Shown here: positions 36,203 to 48,048 of the stretch, piece by piece
Layout: each line of letters opens with the position of its first letter
Position numbering within the stretch: position 1 is the first letter of the stretch
Origin: Tetracladium setigerum
Taxonomy: Eukaryota > Ascomycota > Leotiomycetes > Helotiales
DNA: 64,000 nucleotides
Assembly (NCBI GenBank): GCA_031472005.1
Contig: PZJY01000006.1
Location: 2,480,001-2,544,000 of the forward strand
Direction: 5' to 3'
Translations under genes and position numbers: made by a program
Notes under the pieces: model-generated
Seen by the model: only the letters and a program-made list of their open reading frames with translations
What the model was told of the DNA's origin: nothing
The model's database searches: none

Positions 36203-39200
36203 TGTATAAGATTTTTGAAGGATTTCAGACAAAAAGAGTTCTTCTCTGAGGCTGTATGGTCTTTCTGATTGGGGAAGATGTGCTGTGGTGAGACGGCCAA
36301 GAGGTCTTGGAGAGAGACATTTATATACATAAGAACTCAGACTCAGACAAGCTTTCACAAACTCTTGTTGTACTTGCAAGAAGAAGCTTGTGGAATCTAG
36401 AACTGGCGCTCTGTTCCCTCCCCATGAAGCATGAGGTCGGGGCTGACATTCGTTGTGGAATCAGTCGCAACCAAACAGCACGCGAAAACTCAGCGGCGCA
36501 GGACATTGAAGAAATCCTGATGTGATGGAATCGAAACTCGACCACTGAAAACAAAGTGTCATGATCTCAGGCTCTCATCTAACTTCCTGTTCGAGCGTGC
36601 GATAATGCGAATATTCATGCTATAACGATGTGTTTAACTGGGTGTGGAGTCGGTCTTTCGCGAACACTTAAGCCGGTGAGAGATAAATCAATGGTACACA
36701 AAAAGCACATATTCTCGTACGATACGGTCCTTCAACTCTCTCCACCAAATTCAAAATCCAGCCAACCATCATGCACACTAATAAAAGCTAAGTCCAAACC
36801 GGGTACATTTCACGTCTCTGAGTGAGTGACAGCGGAGCAGAAACAACGTGCACTATCAAGCTGGTTGGCTTTGCATCCTTCCAGCACCACCTTGAACCAC
36901 CTTACAGCCCAAAGCTTATACGAAAAGCTTGTCTTATATTCATCCGCTTTGTGGAATCATGACAGGCACTAGCTTCGGTCTATTCCCATGAATCCATCTC
37001 TCCTTCCGAAAATACAATTAGAATTTCAAAAATCAAGCTTCCAGCCACCCAAATCAAGCACTGCCAAGTCAGCAAGCCACAGACTCGGAATAATATAATG
37101 CTCATACGTTTCTTCTACAGCTGCTGATACCAATTGAATTGAAATTATTACAAATTTTAAGGTGACCAGCCTCGCAGACGGGATTCCAAAACCTTCAGAG
37201 GAAGGGAACGTGGGAGGTGAAGGTCTGGACTCGGACTCGGCTCAGACTCTGATTCATGCACCACTGGCCGCAATGATTCCAAGCGATAGTTTACGCCCTA
37301 CTTTGATGGTGGAATTCGAGACACATCAACACAGAACGATCTTTTTGGTATGCTTTTAGATTTTATTCCGAAAATTGTGCTCATAGAAAAGACATTGTGT
37401 TTATTATTCCTGATCTTAGGGAAGCCAGGTTGTTTACGAATAAAATGTCCTGGGTCTGGAACGAGTCTAGAAGGACTTCACGACATCTGGCCAACGCTAA
37501 CACGAGACAAAAAACATGTTACTGAGATCTAGTGGCACAGGGACCTATCATTCATAAACAGGCCCCAATCATCCCTGAGGACCTTGGAAGAACAATTGTT
37601 CACCTACCCTTCCAAAGATTCCCAATTTCGACCCTTCAAAAGTCGGAAAATTTGCCCCTCCTCGAAGCACCCCTTCCCACAACAAATGATTAGTACCGGA
37701 TATTCCCAGTAGTCGGGTAAGCATCTCACAGAAAAAGTAAACAAAGTTCTATAAATATCCAATAATATGACAGATACTCTCACGCGTGTGGTGTAATGGA
37801 CATGAAAGGAGTTAATAGGCTTGCGGAAGCTAAATGAGTGGTGCGCAATCAGGCCCAGCCGCCCAACCCGAGTTCAGCACGCCAACGACACCAATTGTCC
37901 CGACTCGGAAACTCACCGTTTTCTTTGGCGCTTTTCTTGTCATCCTATCCGATGCTAGTGCTGATAGTTTGCTGTCAAAAGAAGGGAAGGATTTGAAATC
38001 ATGTTTTGCCGATTGGATCGTAGGATTTATGCACGTGGGAGTGCGGGAAACCTGTACATTTGGGAAAGTTTAATGGATGGAATCGTTAGGTTGGAATGAA
38101 CCGATTGGACGGTGGGATGTTAGGATTTTGGGGATGCATAGAGTTCTTCGTATTGATAGAATGAGGGCGGACTATTTAAATAGAGTTGAACAAGATTTGG
38201 TACTGGCGACAATACCTGGCCTGCAAAGTACTTAAGTAAAGTATAGAAGATATAGAAGACGTCGAGACTTATTAAATGTGGTGAAAATCATGATGTGTTG
38301 CACTTCCAAGCAACAGAGTAGCGTAAGAGATCCAAAGAGCAAGCACACTGCAGAAGATTAGTAGGTGCATTAATCTCGTGAAGTGTGGCATTCACACTCC
38401 AACTCCAGACTCAACAATATTATGCACCTAGCTTGAGAGGAGCTAGAAATTCAATTGCCAAGTAGGTAACAACCTTCCGATTGCTGTATACAAGATGATT
38501 GAGACCAAGGATGGAGTTGATTGCTGTCCGCCCACAACGCAAAGTGCCCTGTGCAAAATAACTCGTCTTGAGACGTGATATTGCGTGAGCTCTCATTACC
38601 AGCCGAGAATTCGAGCGCTGAATGGAAAACAGTTTACGATCATTGCCTCATCGCAATCGTTGAATGTTTAACCGTGAATACAATCAGACCTCAAAATGCA
38701 CGAGGCTAAGTTCGCAACTGTCCCGTACCCAAGTATCAAAAAAGATGCGAAACCCAATATACCTAACGTGAGCTTATCACAATATCCTCTTTCTATTTCT
38801 CGTCCCTGCAAGGACTCCGACACTAATTGGAGTCTCTAGGCCTTTGATATATACTCCCTGCCACTATTTTCACACATTATGATCTCTCTCCTCGCGGTTT
38901 TCCCTCCCTCTTCCGCGGAATTACCTCCGTATTTTCTCCTTCCACTGTGCAATAAATCCAACCACCGAGAATATGTTCGCGACAAAATCCCCGCTAATGG
39001 TCCTTCTTTCGTCACCTATTCTGTAAATCCAACATATTCTCAACACTTTCAATCATCTCTGAACCGAAGCCGAAACAAATAAAAGTGGTAAACGGAAAAC
39101 AAGATTTTCATGAAAAACTCGAATTTATCTGCCCAGTAGCCGTTAAAGGTAAATTCAAACAACCTCCATATGCCTTTCATGGTTACCTGCTGCTTGACTC

Positions 39201-40055
39201 ACAATGTAATCCAGCATCAACATCTTGACAGCAATAAAACCAAGGGAGACAATCTCTTTATCACTCTCACTCACTTAGCGAACCTAAATGGCTCTTTGGA
39301 AGATTCATCTACTATTTCCTCTACTTCTTTCTGTCTCTTTAAAAACATTTCATCGGGTAAACGTCTAACAATGTCCCCCAAACTTTGAAGCATTTCTATC
39401 TTCCCCCGCAACAGATCTCTTTTTCTTTTCCGCCGCGGTTTTAGGAGCTGGGTTGAGGAATCCCCTTCGGAAAACGAGAAGGGAGGAATAATGTTGGAAT
39501 AGTATATGGGATGCCTCGTGCTGTCTTGAATGTTGCCATGGAGGGGAAAGCATTCTCGCGTCGCTTATTACTGTATAGTCGATCAATTCGTACTCGTGAT
39601 CGGTACTGTAATAGATAAAACATATAGTAGTGTTTCACATTTCCCTGCGAGAATGAGAAGTCACTGTCAGCCACATGCGAATCGGGGCGCATAACAAACA
39701 ATATCCACACGGAGATCGGCACCTCTAAAATAAGCAAAATAAAAATGCCTAGGCACCGCTCGAGACGCTGCTTTGGCTTACAAGTATATTGAACACCAGA
39801 ATAGGCCAAAATAACCTACTTCTGAGAAACTTACATTGCGGCTTGCCACTTCTGCGTATAGCCGCTTGCAGAATCGACTTTCCATACAGCCTTGCTAGGC
39901 AATTTTTAGCCCCACTTACCATAAAGAGATTAGCCTGAAATCATATGACAAGTAACCAGTCAGGCAACCAAGCTGATTAAGATATGTTTGAGTTTCAAAC
40001 TCATAGCACTCTACTTTATCACCGGAGACCCACTTGCATTTAAACTAGTAGCATT
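36203..40055. other. Gene-poor region, about 3.9 kb
   Basis: No supportable gene. A short frame at 37834-38073 (MSGAQSGPAAQPEFSTPTTP) and a minus frame at 39441-39809 have no motif. At 37705-37717 lies CCCAGTAGTCGGG, a 13-mer also present twice in the tandem array at 47.6 kb. Confidence 0.45.
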
Positions 40056-42110
40056 ATGGCTACCTACCCAGAGACAAATGGATACGAATACCAAGCATTA
40101 CATCGTTCCAGGAACCAGATCAGGCTGCTAAAACTCCTACCGACCGATGGAAACGCACAGCTCAAATTCATCCCCACTTGTCAAATCTTCCACGTCTCCC
40201 TTGATGAACGACCGAAGTTTGTAGCCTTGTCATATGTATGGGGAGATACGACGAATCTCCGGATGATACTTGTTGGAGATTCCAGGGTTCGAGTAACCAA
40301 AAATCTGTACGACGCGATGATGGTGCTCAGGCCGCTCGAAGAAGCTCTTGTGATCTGGATCGACGCCCTCTGTATCAATCAGGCAGATGATGAAGAGAAA
40401 AGCTGGCAAGTTGGGCTTATGACAGATATCTTCCAAAAGGCAGTCAAGGTTCTTGCTTGGCTTGGTCCAGCAGAGAGTGACGATGACTCGGTGATAGATT
40501 ATCTGAACGTCCTTGGAGAGAAGGCAGTGGCTTGCGGCATGGACAATGGGCACGAATTCTTCAGACAGATCTGGCAAAAGCTGGCGTTGCAGCCTCGGGA
40601 GTTCCGTGATCTAGGCCGATCAAATGTCCAAGGTGTGACAATTGCTGGCAAAAGATTTATGCTACCTATAGATATGTTGCACAATATTTTCTATTCTATC
40701 AGTGGCTGGCATGACCTTGGTAACCTATTGCCGATTGATGGAATAAATCGGTTCTTTGCTCGGCCGTGGTGGTCACGGATATGGATTTTGCAGGAAATAA
40801 CCTTTCCAGAGAACGCAGAATTCCTCTGTGGGAGCAAGAAAATCACACGATGTCGTTGCAGCGCTGTTCTGAATGCGTATCGTGCTTTAAGAGCTGTCCT
40901 GTCAACGACATTCACCAACCAGTCTCTTAGTTTGACTCCATATCAAGTTCAAATCCTCGCGGGCCCGAATCAGATTAGACCTATTGTTATGCTAGCTTTC
41001 TGGAATACACACCGGTATTCTAGATTCCCATTGGCAGCTCTCCTGCAAGCGACATGCATTGGCACTCTGAGTCGCCATTTCGGTGCCCATGAATTCCAAC
41101 ATTTAGAGTCAACCGATCCGCGCGACAAAATATTTGCTTTATTAGGTTTTGCAGCAGATCGAGAGGAGTTGAAGGAGTTAGGCCTTTTCCCAGATTATTC
41201 AAAATCGTGTAAGGATACGTACACCGCAGCCATGTTAGGAATGCTTCAGCTGGGTCATATGATGATGCTCTCGCTCTGCCAGATGCCAAAGATTCAGTCG
41301 GACCTACCATCCTGGGTTCCTGATTGGTCTCGACCAGCGACAGATATGTTGCAAATTGTGAAAGATGACTATGTCACCCTCTATCCAAAGTTCAGCGCCT
41401 CTGGCGTGCAGTCAAGTCATTCTAAAATTACTGCTATCAGGGAGGGAGGGAAAATCGCGGCCATTTCAGTGGAATGCCATGTATATGATGAGATCTTGGA
41501 AGCTGGGTCTTTTCCCGACAGAGTTTCTAGTCACGACGTACCTGTCGAGGAGTGGGGGTCGTGGCCAGTAATATGGGTAGTTGAAATTCTACGCTTGACC
41601 TATCATGAGATGCATCTTTATGGAGACTTCAGCGAGCGTCTACACGCAGCGGCGAGGACATCAACTGGAGGTGCTAGACAGAATCAAGATGAGGGATTGG
41701 TACGGAGCGGCAATGACTCTTTTCTTGATGCTCTTACACTCCTGAAGGATGGCATAGAGCACATCAAGGGAAAAAACATCAAGCTTGAGCTTCGGCAGCT
41801 CTTGAAAAGCGGAGCTGCCCAAGGTAGGTCAAATATTAGGACTAGTGGCCAGTTGATGTTGAGATCGAGAATTATTGCGCAGAGCTTGGGGCGGCTTCCA
41901 TTCATTACTAGGAAAGGCAATTTGGTCCTTGGCCCTGACTATGCTGAGCGGGGTGACTTCGTCGCCATTATAAAGGGAAGCCAAGTTCCCTTTATTCTTC
42001 GTCGTCAAAGTGATGGACAGTACCAGCTCATAGGTGAGGCCTATGTTGACGGTATCATGGACGGAGAGGCGATGGAGAATAGCGAATGGTGTAATGTAAA
42101 CATTGTTTGA
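40056..42110 (+). CDS. HET-domain protein (heterokaryon-incompatibility type)
   Basis: Single-exon 684-aa protein from ATG 40056. The HET domain fills the first half: FVALSYVWGD at residues 55-64, then VIWIDALCINQADDEEKSWQ and IFQKAVKVLAWLGP at about 98-138, and FFARPWWSRIWILQEI at about 230, which are the three classic HET motifs. The mid region has DPRDKIFALLGFAADREE, the usual second conserved block, then YSKSCKDTYTAA. The C-terminal part ends in ERGDFVAIIKGSQVPFILRR, also typical. HET proteins trigger programmed cell death on non-self recognition, but most paralogues, likely including this one, have no assigned partner. The frame is intact and flanking DNA is gene-poor. No NLR (NACHT) domain is fused. 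Confidence 0.93.
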   Translation: MATYPETNGYEYQALHRSRNQIRLLKLLPTDGNAQLKFIPTCQIFHVSLDERPKFVALSYVWGDTTNLRMILVGDSRVRVTKNLYDAMMVLRPLEEALVIWIDALCINQADDEEKSWQVGLMTDIFQKAVKVLAWLGPAESDDDSVIDYLNVLGEKAVACGMDNGHEFFRQIWQKLALQPREFRDLGRSNVQGVTIAGKRFMLPIDMLHNIFYSISGWHDLGNLLPIDGINRFFARPWWSRIWILQEITFPENAEFLCGSKKITRCRCSAVLNAYRALRAVLSTTFTNQSLSLTPYQVQILAGPNQIRPIVMLAFWNTHRYSRFPLAALLQATCIGTLSRHFGAHEFQHLESTDPRDKIFALLGFAADREELKELGLFPDYSKSCKDTYTAAMLGMLQLGHMMMLSLCQMPKIQSDLPSWVPDWSRPATDMLQIVKDDYVTLYPKFSASGVQSSHSKITAIREGGKIAAISVECHVYDEILEAGSFPDRVSSHDVPVEEWGSWPVIWVVEILRLTYHEMHLYGDFSERLHAAARTSTGGARQNQDEGLVRSGNDSFLDALTLLKDGIEHIKGKNIKLELRQLLKSGAAQGRSNIRTSGQLMLRSRIIAQSLGRLPFITRKGNLVLGPDYAERGDFVAIIKGSQVPFILRRQSDGQYQLIGEAYVDGIMDGEAMENSEWCNVNIV

Positions 42111-42494
42111 TGGTCTTGACGCGTGGGTATTTAGAAATTTCAAAACTCAACTTCAAGATTGACCTTGACAATAACATCAAAATGTCCCCTTCCTACTTTT
42201 GGTTCCAGACACGACGCCAACACTACACCTCGGATTTGATCCTTAATCCGTCACCTAACGTCCGGACCCGAAACGTCCCAATATCAACGCATCGCATTCA
42301 TCGAGTTCCCAAGCATGAAAGATGCGAAGCCCAAAACATCCAATACACCCAAGACGCCCTGAATCACAATAATCCCTTTCCCGTTTACATCACAGCAAAG
42401 AAACCAAAACTACACTCTTGACTCCATCCGTTCCCCATCAACCGGTATGCGCATCACTTCCCTCCAACTTCCCCTCCTCCAACATTAAACCTCA
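42111..42494. other. Convergent intergenic spacer
   Basis: Lies between the HET stop and the stop of the small membrane protein. Contains no gene; short open frames on the + strand only. Confidence 0.5.
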
Positions 42495-42795
42495 TCACTC
42501 ATCCCTCCCACTAACCTCTTCATCAGGTCTTTTCGGTAAAGCCCACCAGGGATAATTATCCGTCCACATCATCGACATGCCACATGTACAAGGCAAGGCT
42601 ATGATCACAAGCGTATAACAGCTCGCTCTTTTCACTTTGACGTGGGCTATGAGATGGGGAGAAAGGGAGTTTTAGTTTCAGCGGAGGCGTCAAGTTGGGA
42701 GATAAGATATAGTGTAATGAAACCAGAAAGAAAGAATGAAACATACCGTATTTGGTGTAGTACTTGATCCAATCAATTGGGGTTGGTTTGGCCAT
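42495..42795 (-). CDS. Small (66-aa) single-span membrane protein, two exons
   Basis: Exon 1 is 42795-42747 and exon 2 is 42646-42495; the total is exactly 67 codons. The 100-nt intron has a GTATGT donor and CTCATAG acceptor. The N-terminus, MAKPTPIDWIKYYTKY, is short and amphipathic; it is followed by a basic stretch (AHVKVKRAS), one hydrophobic span (CYTLVIIALPCTCGMSMMW), then DNYPWWALPKRPDEE and a charged end. No signal peptide. The positive-inside, aromatic-flanked design resembles small subunits of mitochondrial inner-membrane complexes, but I recognise no named family. The C-terminus could differ if GTTAGT at about 42516 is used as a donor. An unspliced frame across this region would end differently, which is why a simple ORF search misses it. 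Confidence 0.6.
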
Positions 42796-43259
42796 GAGAT
42801 GATGAGATGGGAGTTGTGCTCGGATAGCGAAGCGAAGGGACGGGATCAATCACGCTTGAGTGGGTGGGTGGGGTACTGAGGGTCTTGATGTTATTCGGAG
42901 CTAGTGAATCGAATGGTGGGGATCTCTATATGAGCTGTGCGGTGTCTGTGGGAATGTGGATAGAATAGTGAAGATGAGAGAATAATTCGATTATGAAAAA
43001 GCGGCTGGAACAATTATATGGCTGGAAATGAAATTGTTGGTTTGTTTGCAAAACGTCATTTCAATCAAGAATCGTCCTGTTACAAGTATTTCGTCATACC
43101 AAGAGAGAAGCGACATCAGTCAAGTTCGCGAGTACGCGTATATGTGCCAAGTCCCGAGAGCATACCTAAGCAATAAATATCTCATATTTCCTCTCCCTTC
43201 ATTTCTTCAATTACATACTTTGTCTAGGTAAGACTTACAACATACCTTATCGAACAACT
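42796..43259. other. Intergenic
   Basis: Promoter of the small membrane-protein gene and 3' side of the amino acid transporter. No further gene or repeat seen. Confidence 0.5.
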
Positions 43260-45165
43260 TCAAATCGCCAAATTCGCACAGCTAAACGCCGGATTTGTTC
43301 CCCCAGAATAATCATCGATGATCGCCTCCACAGCCGCATACAACCCTGGACCCAGCAAAAACAAGCCCGCAACCATCACCAACACATGCACAACACTCAA
43401 CACCGACCTCACAACGCCCGAAAAGAACTTCCCACGATACAATCGCCAATACGCAACAGCAAAGAAGATAAACCCAAAGAACGAATCAAACGCCGCGCCT
43501 AACAATGACAAGAAATCGCCCATGCTGGGGATGACCTCTGCGAAGACGAAAGCGATCCACCAGATTATCACCATAAGGAGTGCCCATACTCCCCAGCCTT
43601 TGACGGTATTGCTGTGTGCGTGTCGTGATGTGCCCATGATGCGAGCGTAGATGAATTTTGCCGTTACGTTAGCGTAGATGACGCCGATAACGAGCGTGGG
43701 GACGATTACGAACGCGAAGGAGGCCTTTTTGTAGACGATGTTGCCAAGAGAGCCGAATGCTGGTGCGGTGCTGTATTGACCTAGGAAATGGAATCCAATC
43801 GCCGGCGGAACGATAAACAGGAAACCAGAAATCGCAGCAAGAACCGCGAGGGCTTTAGGGAAATCCTGAGGCTTTTCCATCTCCGAGATGAAAGTTGGGA
43901 AGAGGATTTGCGGAACCCAGAGGAATGTGATATTGAGCACGGCGTTCATACAAGCAACCCAGGTTGTGCCCGGGCGTGGGAAGGCGTAGGTGCGAACGGG
44001 GCCTTGTTTGGGGTAACTTCCGCCGTAGCCGAAGCCGGGGGTGTCTTCTATGCCGGCGAAGACGAGGAAGAGGAGGATGGAGACGGCCATGCAGAAGGCG
44101 GAGAACATGGACATGAATGAGACATGGTTTAGGGTTCGAGGGAGGGACATGACGATGCCCATCAGGGTGACGATGACGGAGAAGACGACGGTACAGAGGG
44201 AGTGGTCGGAGAGCGTGTTGATTACTTTGGCGCCCGTGAGAACGTGGAAGCCAATTAGGAGGATGTTATTGGCGAGGAGCATGAATGCGGTGAAGCCGTA
44301 GGCGATGTTGCTTTTGCCGAATACATAGTAGCCGAAGTCGCCTGTCACATGGTTAGTTATCAGACGATCTATTTTCTGACCCTTCCTTAGGGAGGCTGAA
44401 AAAGAGACTGCAAAAGAGACTGAAAAGGTGGCCGAAAAGTAGTCCGAAAAATTGTCTAAAAACAAGTCTGGGAGTGGGACGTACAGATATTCATGATTTG
44501 AGGGTGTTTCATGATGAACTTATGCATGGTGATGGACGTGATCCAGAAGAAGCCACCGGCCACGAACTACAGACATGCGAGTCAGTATTTGTCTTAATTG
44601 CGAAAAATGACAGAACAAAACAGCGCATGTGAAGTTGCGAAGTCCATTTTCAGAACTGCTGTAAAATCTCGAATTGTTGTGACTTGAGCTGACCGAGATT
44701 CAATTTGGGGCATCGACTTGCTTGCTTACCATGGTGATAATTCCAGGAACCCAGCCCAAAACACTAGACGTCATCAGCACACCCCATCTTCAAGAGAAAA
44801 ATAAATAAATAAACAAAAACAATGTAAAACTCACGATAACGACCAACTCTGAGCCATGATGGCCAAGCAGACTTGCTCTCCAGCAAGCAACCACGCAGCT
44901 TTCTGCCATGACATGGTCCTGAGTTTAATCTCATGCTGGTGATCTGAGAAAAACAGTGTTTCATCAGCTTCCGTTCTTTCTCTCCCTCATACACCACTCC
45001 CAACACCCTGTCCTATGGATGGTCCGGTCTTACATACCCTCAGCAATCAAGGCATCATGCGTATTGATTGAAGCATCATTATCAGAATCGAGACCCGATT
45101 CCAAATTCCGCCATTTTGGATCTTCTTTTCCTCGGGATATCCGGGGGAGTTCCACTCGTCGACAT
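43260..45165 (-). CDS. AAAP-family amino acid transporter (Neurospora MTR type; one frame break)
   Basis: Amino acid/proton symporter of the plasma membrane, about 477 aa. Exons are 45165-45038, 44943-44835, 44763-44730, 44566-44485 and 44341-43260, with GTATGT, GTGAGT, GTAAGC and GTACGT donors. The start MSTSGTPPDIPRK fits the ATG at 45165; the frame then shifts at the TTTT run 45126-45129 (AAAA on the coding strand). Removing one base makes the length 478 codons. Membrane segments include LLAGEQVCLAIMAQSWSLSV, LGWVPGIITMFVAGGFFW, NIAYGFTAFMLLANNILLIG, SFMSMFSAFCMAVSILLFLV and VIVPTLVIGVIYANV, about eleven in all. The block WLLAGEQVCLAIMAQSWSLS matches the N-system neutral amino acid permeases. 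The substrate range (neutral and aromatic) is inferred from the family only. Confidence 0.85.
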
Positions 45166-46838
45166 GGTGTGTTGTTGAGGTTTATCTTCTTGTTGTGGGA
45201 GTTTATCTTATCGAATGCTTCTCGCTTCGCGTCTTCTTGTTTCCAAAAAGACAACAAAGAAACCAACGAATTGAAGAATAAACAAAAAGGCAAACAAAGA
45301 TGGCACTTCCGCGGAAGAGAGGGGGGATCGTCACACTCTTAAATACCTTAATGAACCCAATACCAAGCATCCGGACCCGAACTACCTCACCTTGCCTTAC
45401 CCCCTCGTACCTAGTACTTTTCACGCCCACCCACGCCCACGCCCAGGCCCATGCACATCCCAGCGAGCCCAGATCTCCCAAACATGCATGACAAGTTTAC
45501 CTAACTCTAATGAACAATCCTAATTAAAAAAGCCCATTAAAAAACCCAGACAACGAATTGTGTGATACAAAACCTCAATTGCGTTATCTCACTCTGCGCA
45601 GTCGTCATTGGTGCACGTCCTGAACGAACAGAGAGCGTGCGCCGAGGCTAAACCAAGAAAAAACAAGAAGTGTGGATGCGCCGGTGGGAAGCTTGACTTG
45701 ATTGGCAAAAAGGCTTGAGCTGGGGTGGCAGGCTTGGCGGGGGTGGATGTTGTGCGTGCGAGCACGTGAAAAGTGGCGAGAGGCGAGAGGCGTGGTGGAT
45801 GTGTATGTGGATTGTGGTATGGGTGTTGTGAGTGTGGGTTTGTTCTGTAGAAAGGGGATTTGATTGGGTTTCGGTGGGACCGAGGGGCGTGGATGTGCAG
45901 TACGTACTGCACTGTACTGTACCTAGTTACATTTAGATGATCACTAGCAAGTAAGCAGGAAGCAGCTTGATAAACCTACCTTACCTCCCCCATACCTCGA
46001 AGGAAATGATCCATTCTTCGCCGACAGATCAACAGCACAGAAAATTCATTTTCCCAAGTCAGAATAGAAGGTGAATAAAAGCTGGTCAAATCCGGTTGAA
46101 TCTCGACAGTACCTACTGTACCTACCTCACACTCCCTTAGCTGTGCAAGGCAAGTTAGTGGTGAGTACACTCCTACCAGCAAGAAAGAAAATACGAGTAC
46201 CTATGCACAAAAATATCGCACACAGAAACGATGGCAGGCAATACTGTTCCTAAACAGAGCTTCTTCAAGATTGATTGTGCGAAGCGAAAGAGTAAACAAA
46301 AGTCACATGATGTTATCCTCCTGTCCAGCTCTGATCGGGGAAAGCAGGGAAGCCACCCAGTATTGATGTGGTTTTTTTAGATGAGAGCTGTACTGTTGTT
46401 TTCCAAAAGAAACCTTTCTTGAAGATAAGTCGTGATCGATCAGCTTGAAACATTCCCATCAGAAAGATAACAGAATCCAGGTGCGTGGAAGTTTTACCCT
46501 CCTCGACACACACAGATGGTGAGTGCGCAGCAGATTTCCTCCCAGAACCAAGAAGACACTGAAGGGGGCAGAATTTTTTTCCCCAAGGAAGATTTCACAC
46601 ATCGATCGATAATCCTTAAAAAGACAATTCCAAAAAATCAAGTCCAAAATCAATTCCATGAGAAAAAGACCATCAATCCACCAAACCAGGTCTGACTGGT
46701 TTATCTCTTCACCAAAAGCGCTACTTACCCGCTGCTCTCGCCACCCATCATACTCAAAGTTCCCAAAATCATTCCAAACACCCACGGAAAAAAAAAGGAT
46801 GAAGGAAGAAATTAAATGCGAAAAAGAAGCAAAAGAAG
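45166..46838. other. Intergenic upstream of the amino acid transporter
   Basis: Contains the transporter promoter and leader, an 18-bp perfect palindrome at 45895-45912 and the left flank of the tandem array. The minus frame at 45589-45912 is low-complexity (Pro/His-rich) and not supported as a gene. Confidence 0.5.
45895..45912. repeat. 18-bp perfect palindrome
   Basis: GTGCAGTACGTACTGCAC equals its own reverse complement. It is followed at once by ACTGTACTGTAC, so the region is rich in TGTAC units. It could bind a dimeric factor or form a cruciform; no family is assigned. Confidence 0.8.
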
Positions 46839-47270
46839 CAAAAAGGTTCACCAACCAGCACTCGCGCATGCGTTCAGTTACATCCTTTAAACAATTTGAA
46901 GTCCAATTCCGATGTGGAAAAGGGGGGATGAGTGATTCTCAAAGAGAAACGAACGAAACGAATTGAACCAGCCGGCACAAAGGCGCGATACTGATATCTT
47001 CTATCTTTCGCCCTCAAAAACAGAGACGAATGATAACAGTCTAACCCCGTAAAGCCGAAGGAAAACCCGAATCCTAACCCACACAAAAAGTAGAGCTTGG
47101 ATTATCTCCAACTCGCCAATGGCAGAGTAAGAAATACCTACGAGCACAAAGGCTTTAAGTAGGTTGAAATCTGAATAGCACAATAATGGCCTATTAGATT
47201 TATATCAGATTGAACTGATGCGAAGACCGTGAGGTGGTTGCTTCGACTACACCGACCGAAGGCGGGCAAG
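46839..47270 (-). ncRNA. Candidate non-coding RNA gene, unit A
   Basis: The longest unit. The hairpin-forming block is at 47250-47217 (CGAAGCAACC, then GGTCTTCGCATCAG). The core and the T-run (AAAAA on the + strand, 46839-46844) are present. The upstream TATA-like segment is eroded: AAACCAATTC near 47277 remains but TATAA is lost, so this copy may be silent. The ends are inferred, not seen. Confidence 0.22.
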
Positions 47271-47510
47271 AGAGAATTGGTTTGTTCGGAATCATCTGCA
47301 GGTAGGAAGGTAGGCAGGCGTTGGGGGATAATGCGGGGTGGAATGTGGGGCAGACTGGTACTGTACTATACTAGCGGGAGCCTCCTTCCCTCTATTTCTC
47401 TCTCCTACCGCGACCCAAATGAACAGAAAACCCCGCAAATAACACCAAAACCTCAGAAGAAGAAAAGGCAATAAAATTTTATAAAAAGGAGAAGGAAAGA
47501 TATCAAAAAT

Positions 47511-47820
47511 GCAAAAAAGGTTCGCCGAAATCAGCACTCGCGCATGAAATTAGCTACGTCCTTTATCGATACCCAGTAGTCGGGATTTTGTATTGCATTA
47601 TGAATGCATCTAATCATCCCTCTTGGGGAGATTTTGATAATACCCAGTAGTCGGGATTTTCAACTGCATCTGAAATGCATCTTCTCTTCCCTGTTAAGGG
47701 GAGTATTCTCTCTCAAAGGAGGGATCTAGGTGGCACGACGGCAACACCGAATAATCAGATTCAACTGATGCGAAGACCATAGCAGGTTGCTTCGACTACC
47801 ACGACTATGACGGGTCGGGC
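47511..47820 (-). ncRNA. Candidate non-coding RNA gene, unit B
   Basis: CTATAATCCCAAACAAGCC (47849-47831) is about 50 nt upstream of the hairpin block 47799-47766. The core is at 47563-47513, ending in TTTTTT. The middle contains the 71-bp tandem duplication with CCCAGTAGTCGGG. A transcript start about 30 nt past the TATA-like site, and an end at the T-run, are inferred by analogy with U6-type genes. Confidence 0.3.
47571..47706. repeat. 71-bp tandem duplication inside unit B
   Basis: ACCCAGTAGTCGGGATTTT occurs at 47571-47589 and 47642-47660, a period of 71 bp. Both copies continue with a TGAATGCATCT/TGAAATGCATCT hairpin-like segment and a CCC...GGGG pair. The two copies have diverged in the loops more than in the stems. 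Confidence 0.85.
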
Positions 47821-48048
47821 GAAGAAGAACTGGCTTGTTTGGGATTATAGGTGTTGGTTGAGAAATGTGGGGTAGACTAGGTAGGTAGGTAGGTACTGGT
47901 GGGAGCTCCTTCTCCTTCTCCTCCTTTCTTGCTCCCAAGCACGAACGACCCGCGCGAGCAGAGAAAAGGCCCGCGAAGGTAATAACAAAAATCCTCAAAG
48001 AAGAAAAAAAGAATAATAAATCATAAAAGAAGAAAGATGCAAAAGTGC

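Noticed and set aside
37834..38073. 79-codon ORF starting MSGAQSGPAAQPEF
   Set aside because: The N-terminus faintly recalls a transporter start, but no membrane spans follow and no further exons were found.
45589..45912. 107-codon minus ORF, Pro/His-rich
   Set aside because: Low complexity with no signal or domain.
46459..46869. 136-codon minus ORF starting MRECWLVNLFAS at the array core
   Set aside because: Only the first few codons recur in other units, and 1-2 nt indels shift the frame there; treated as part of the non-coding unit A region.
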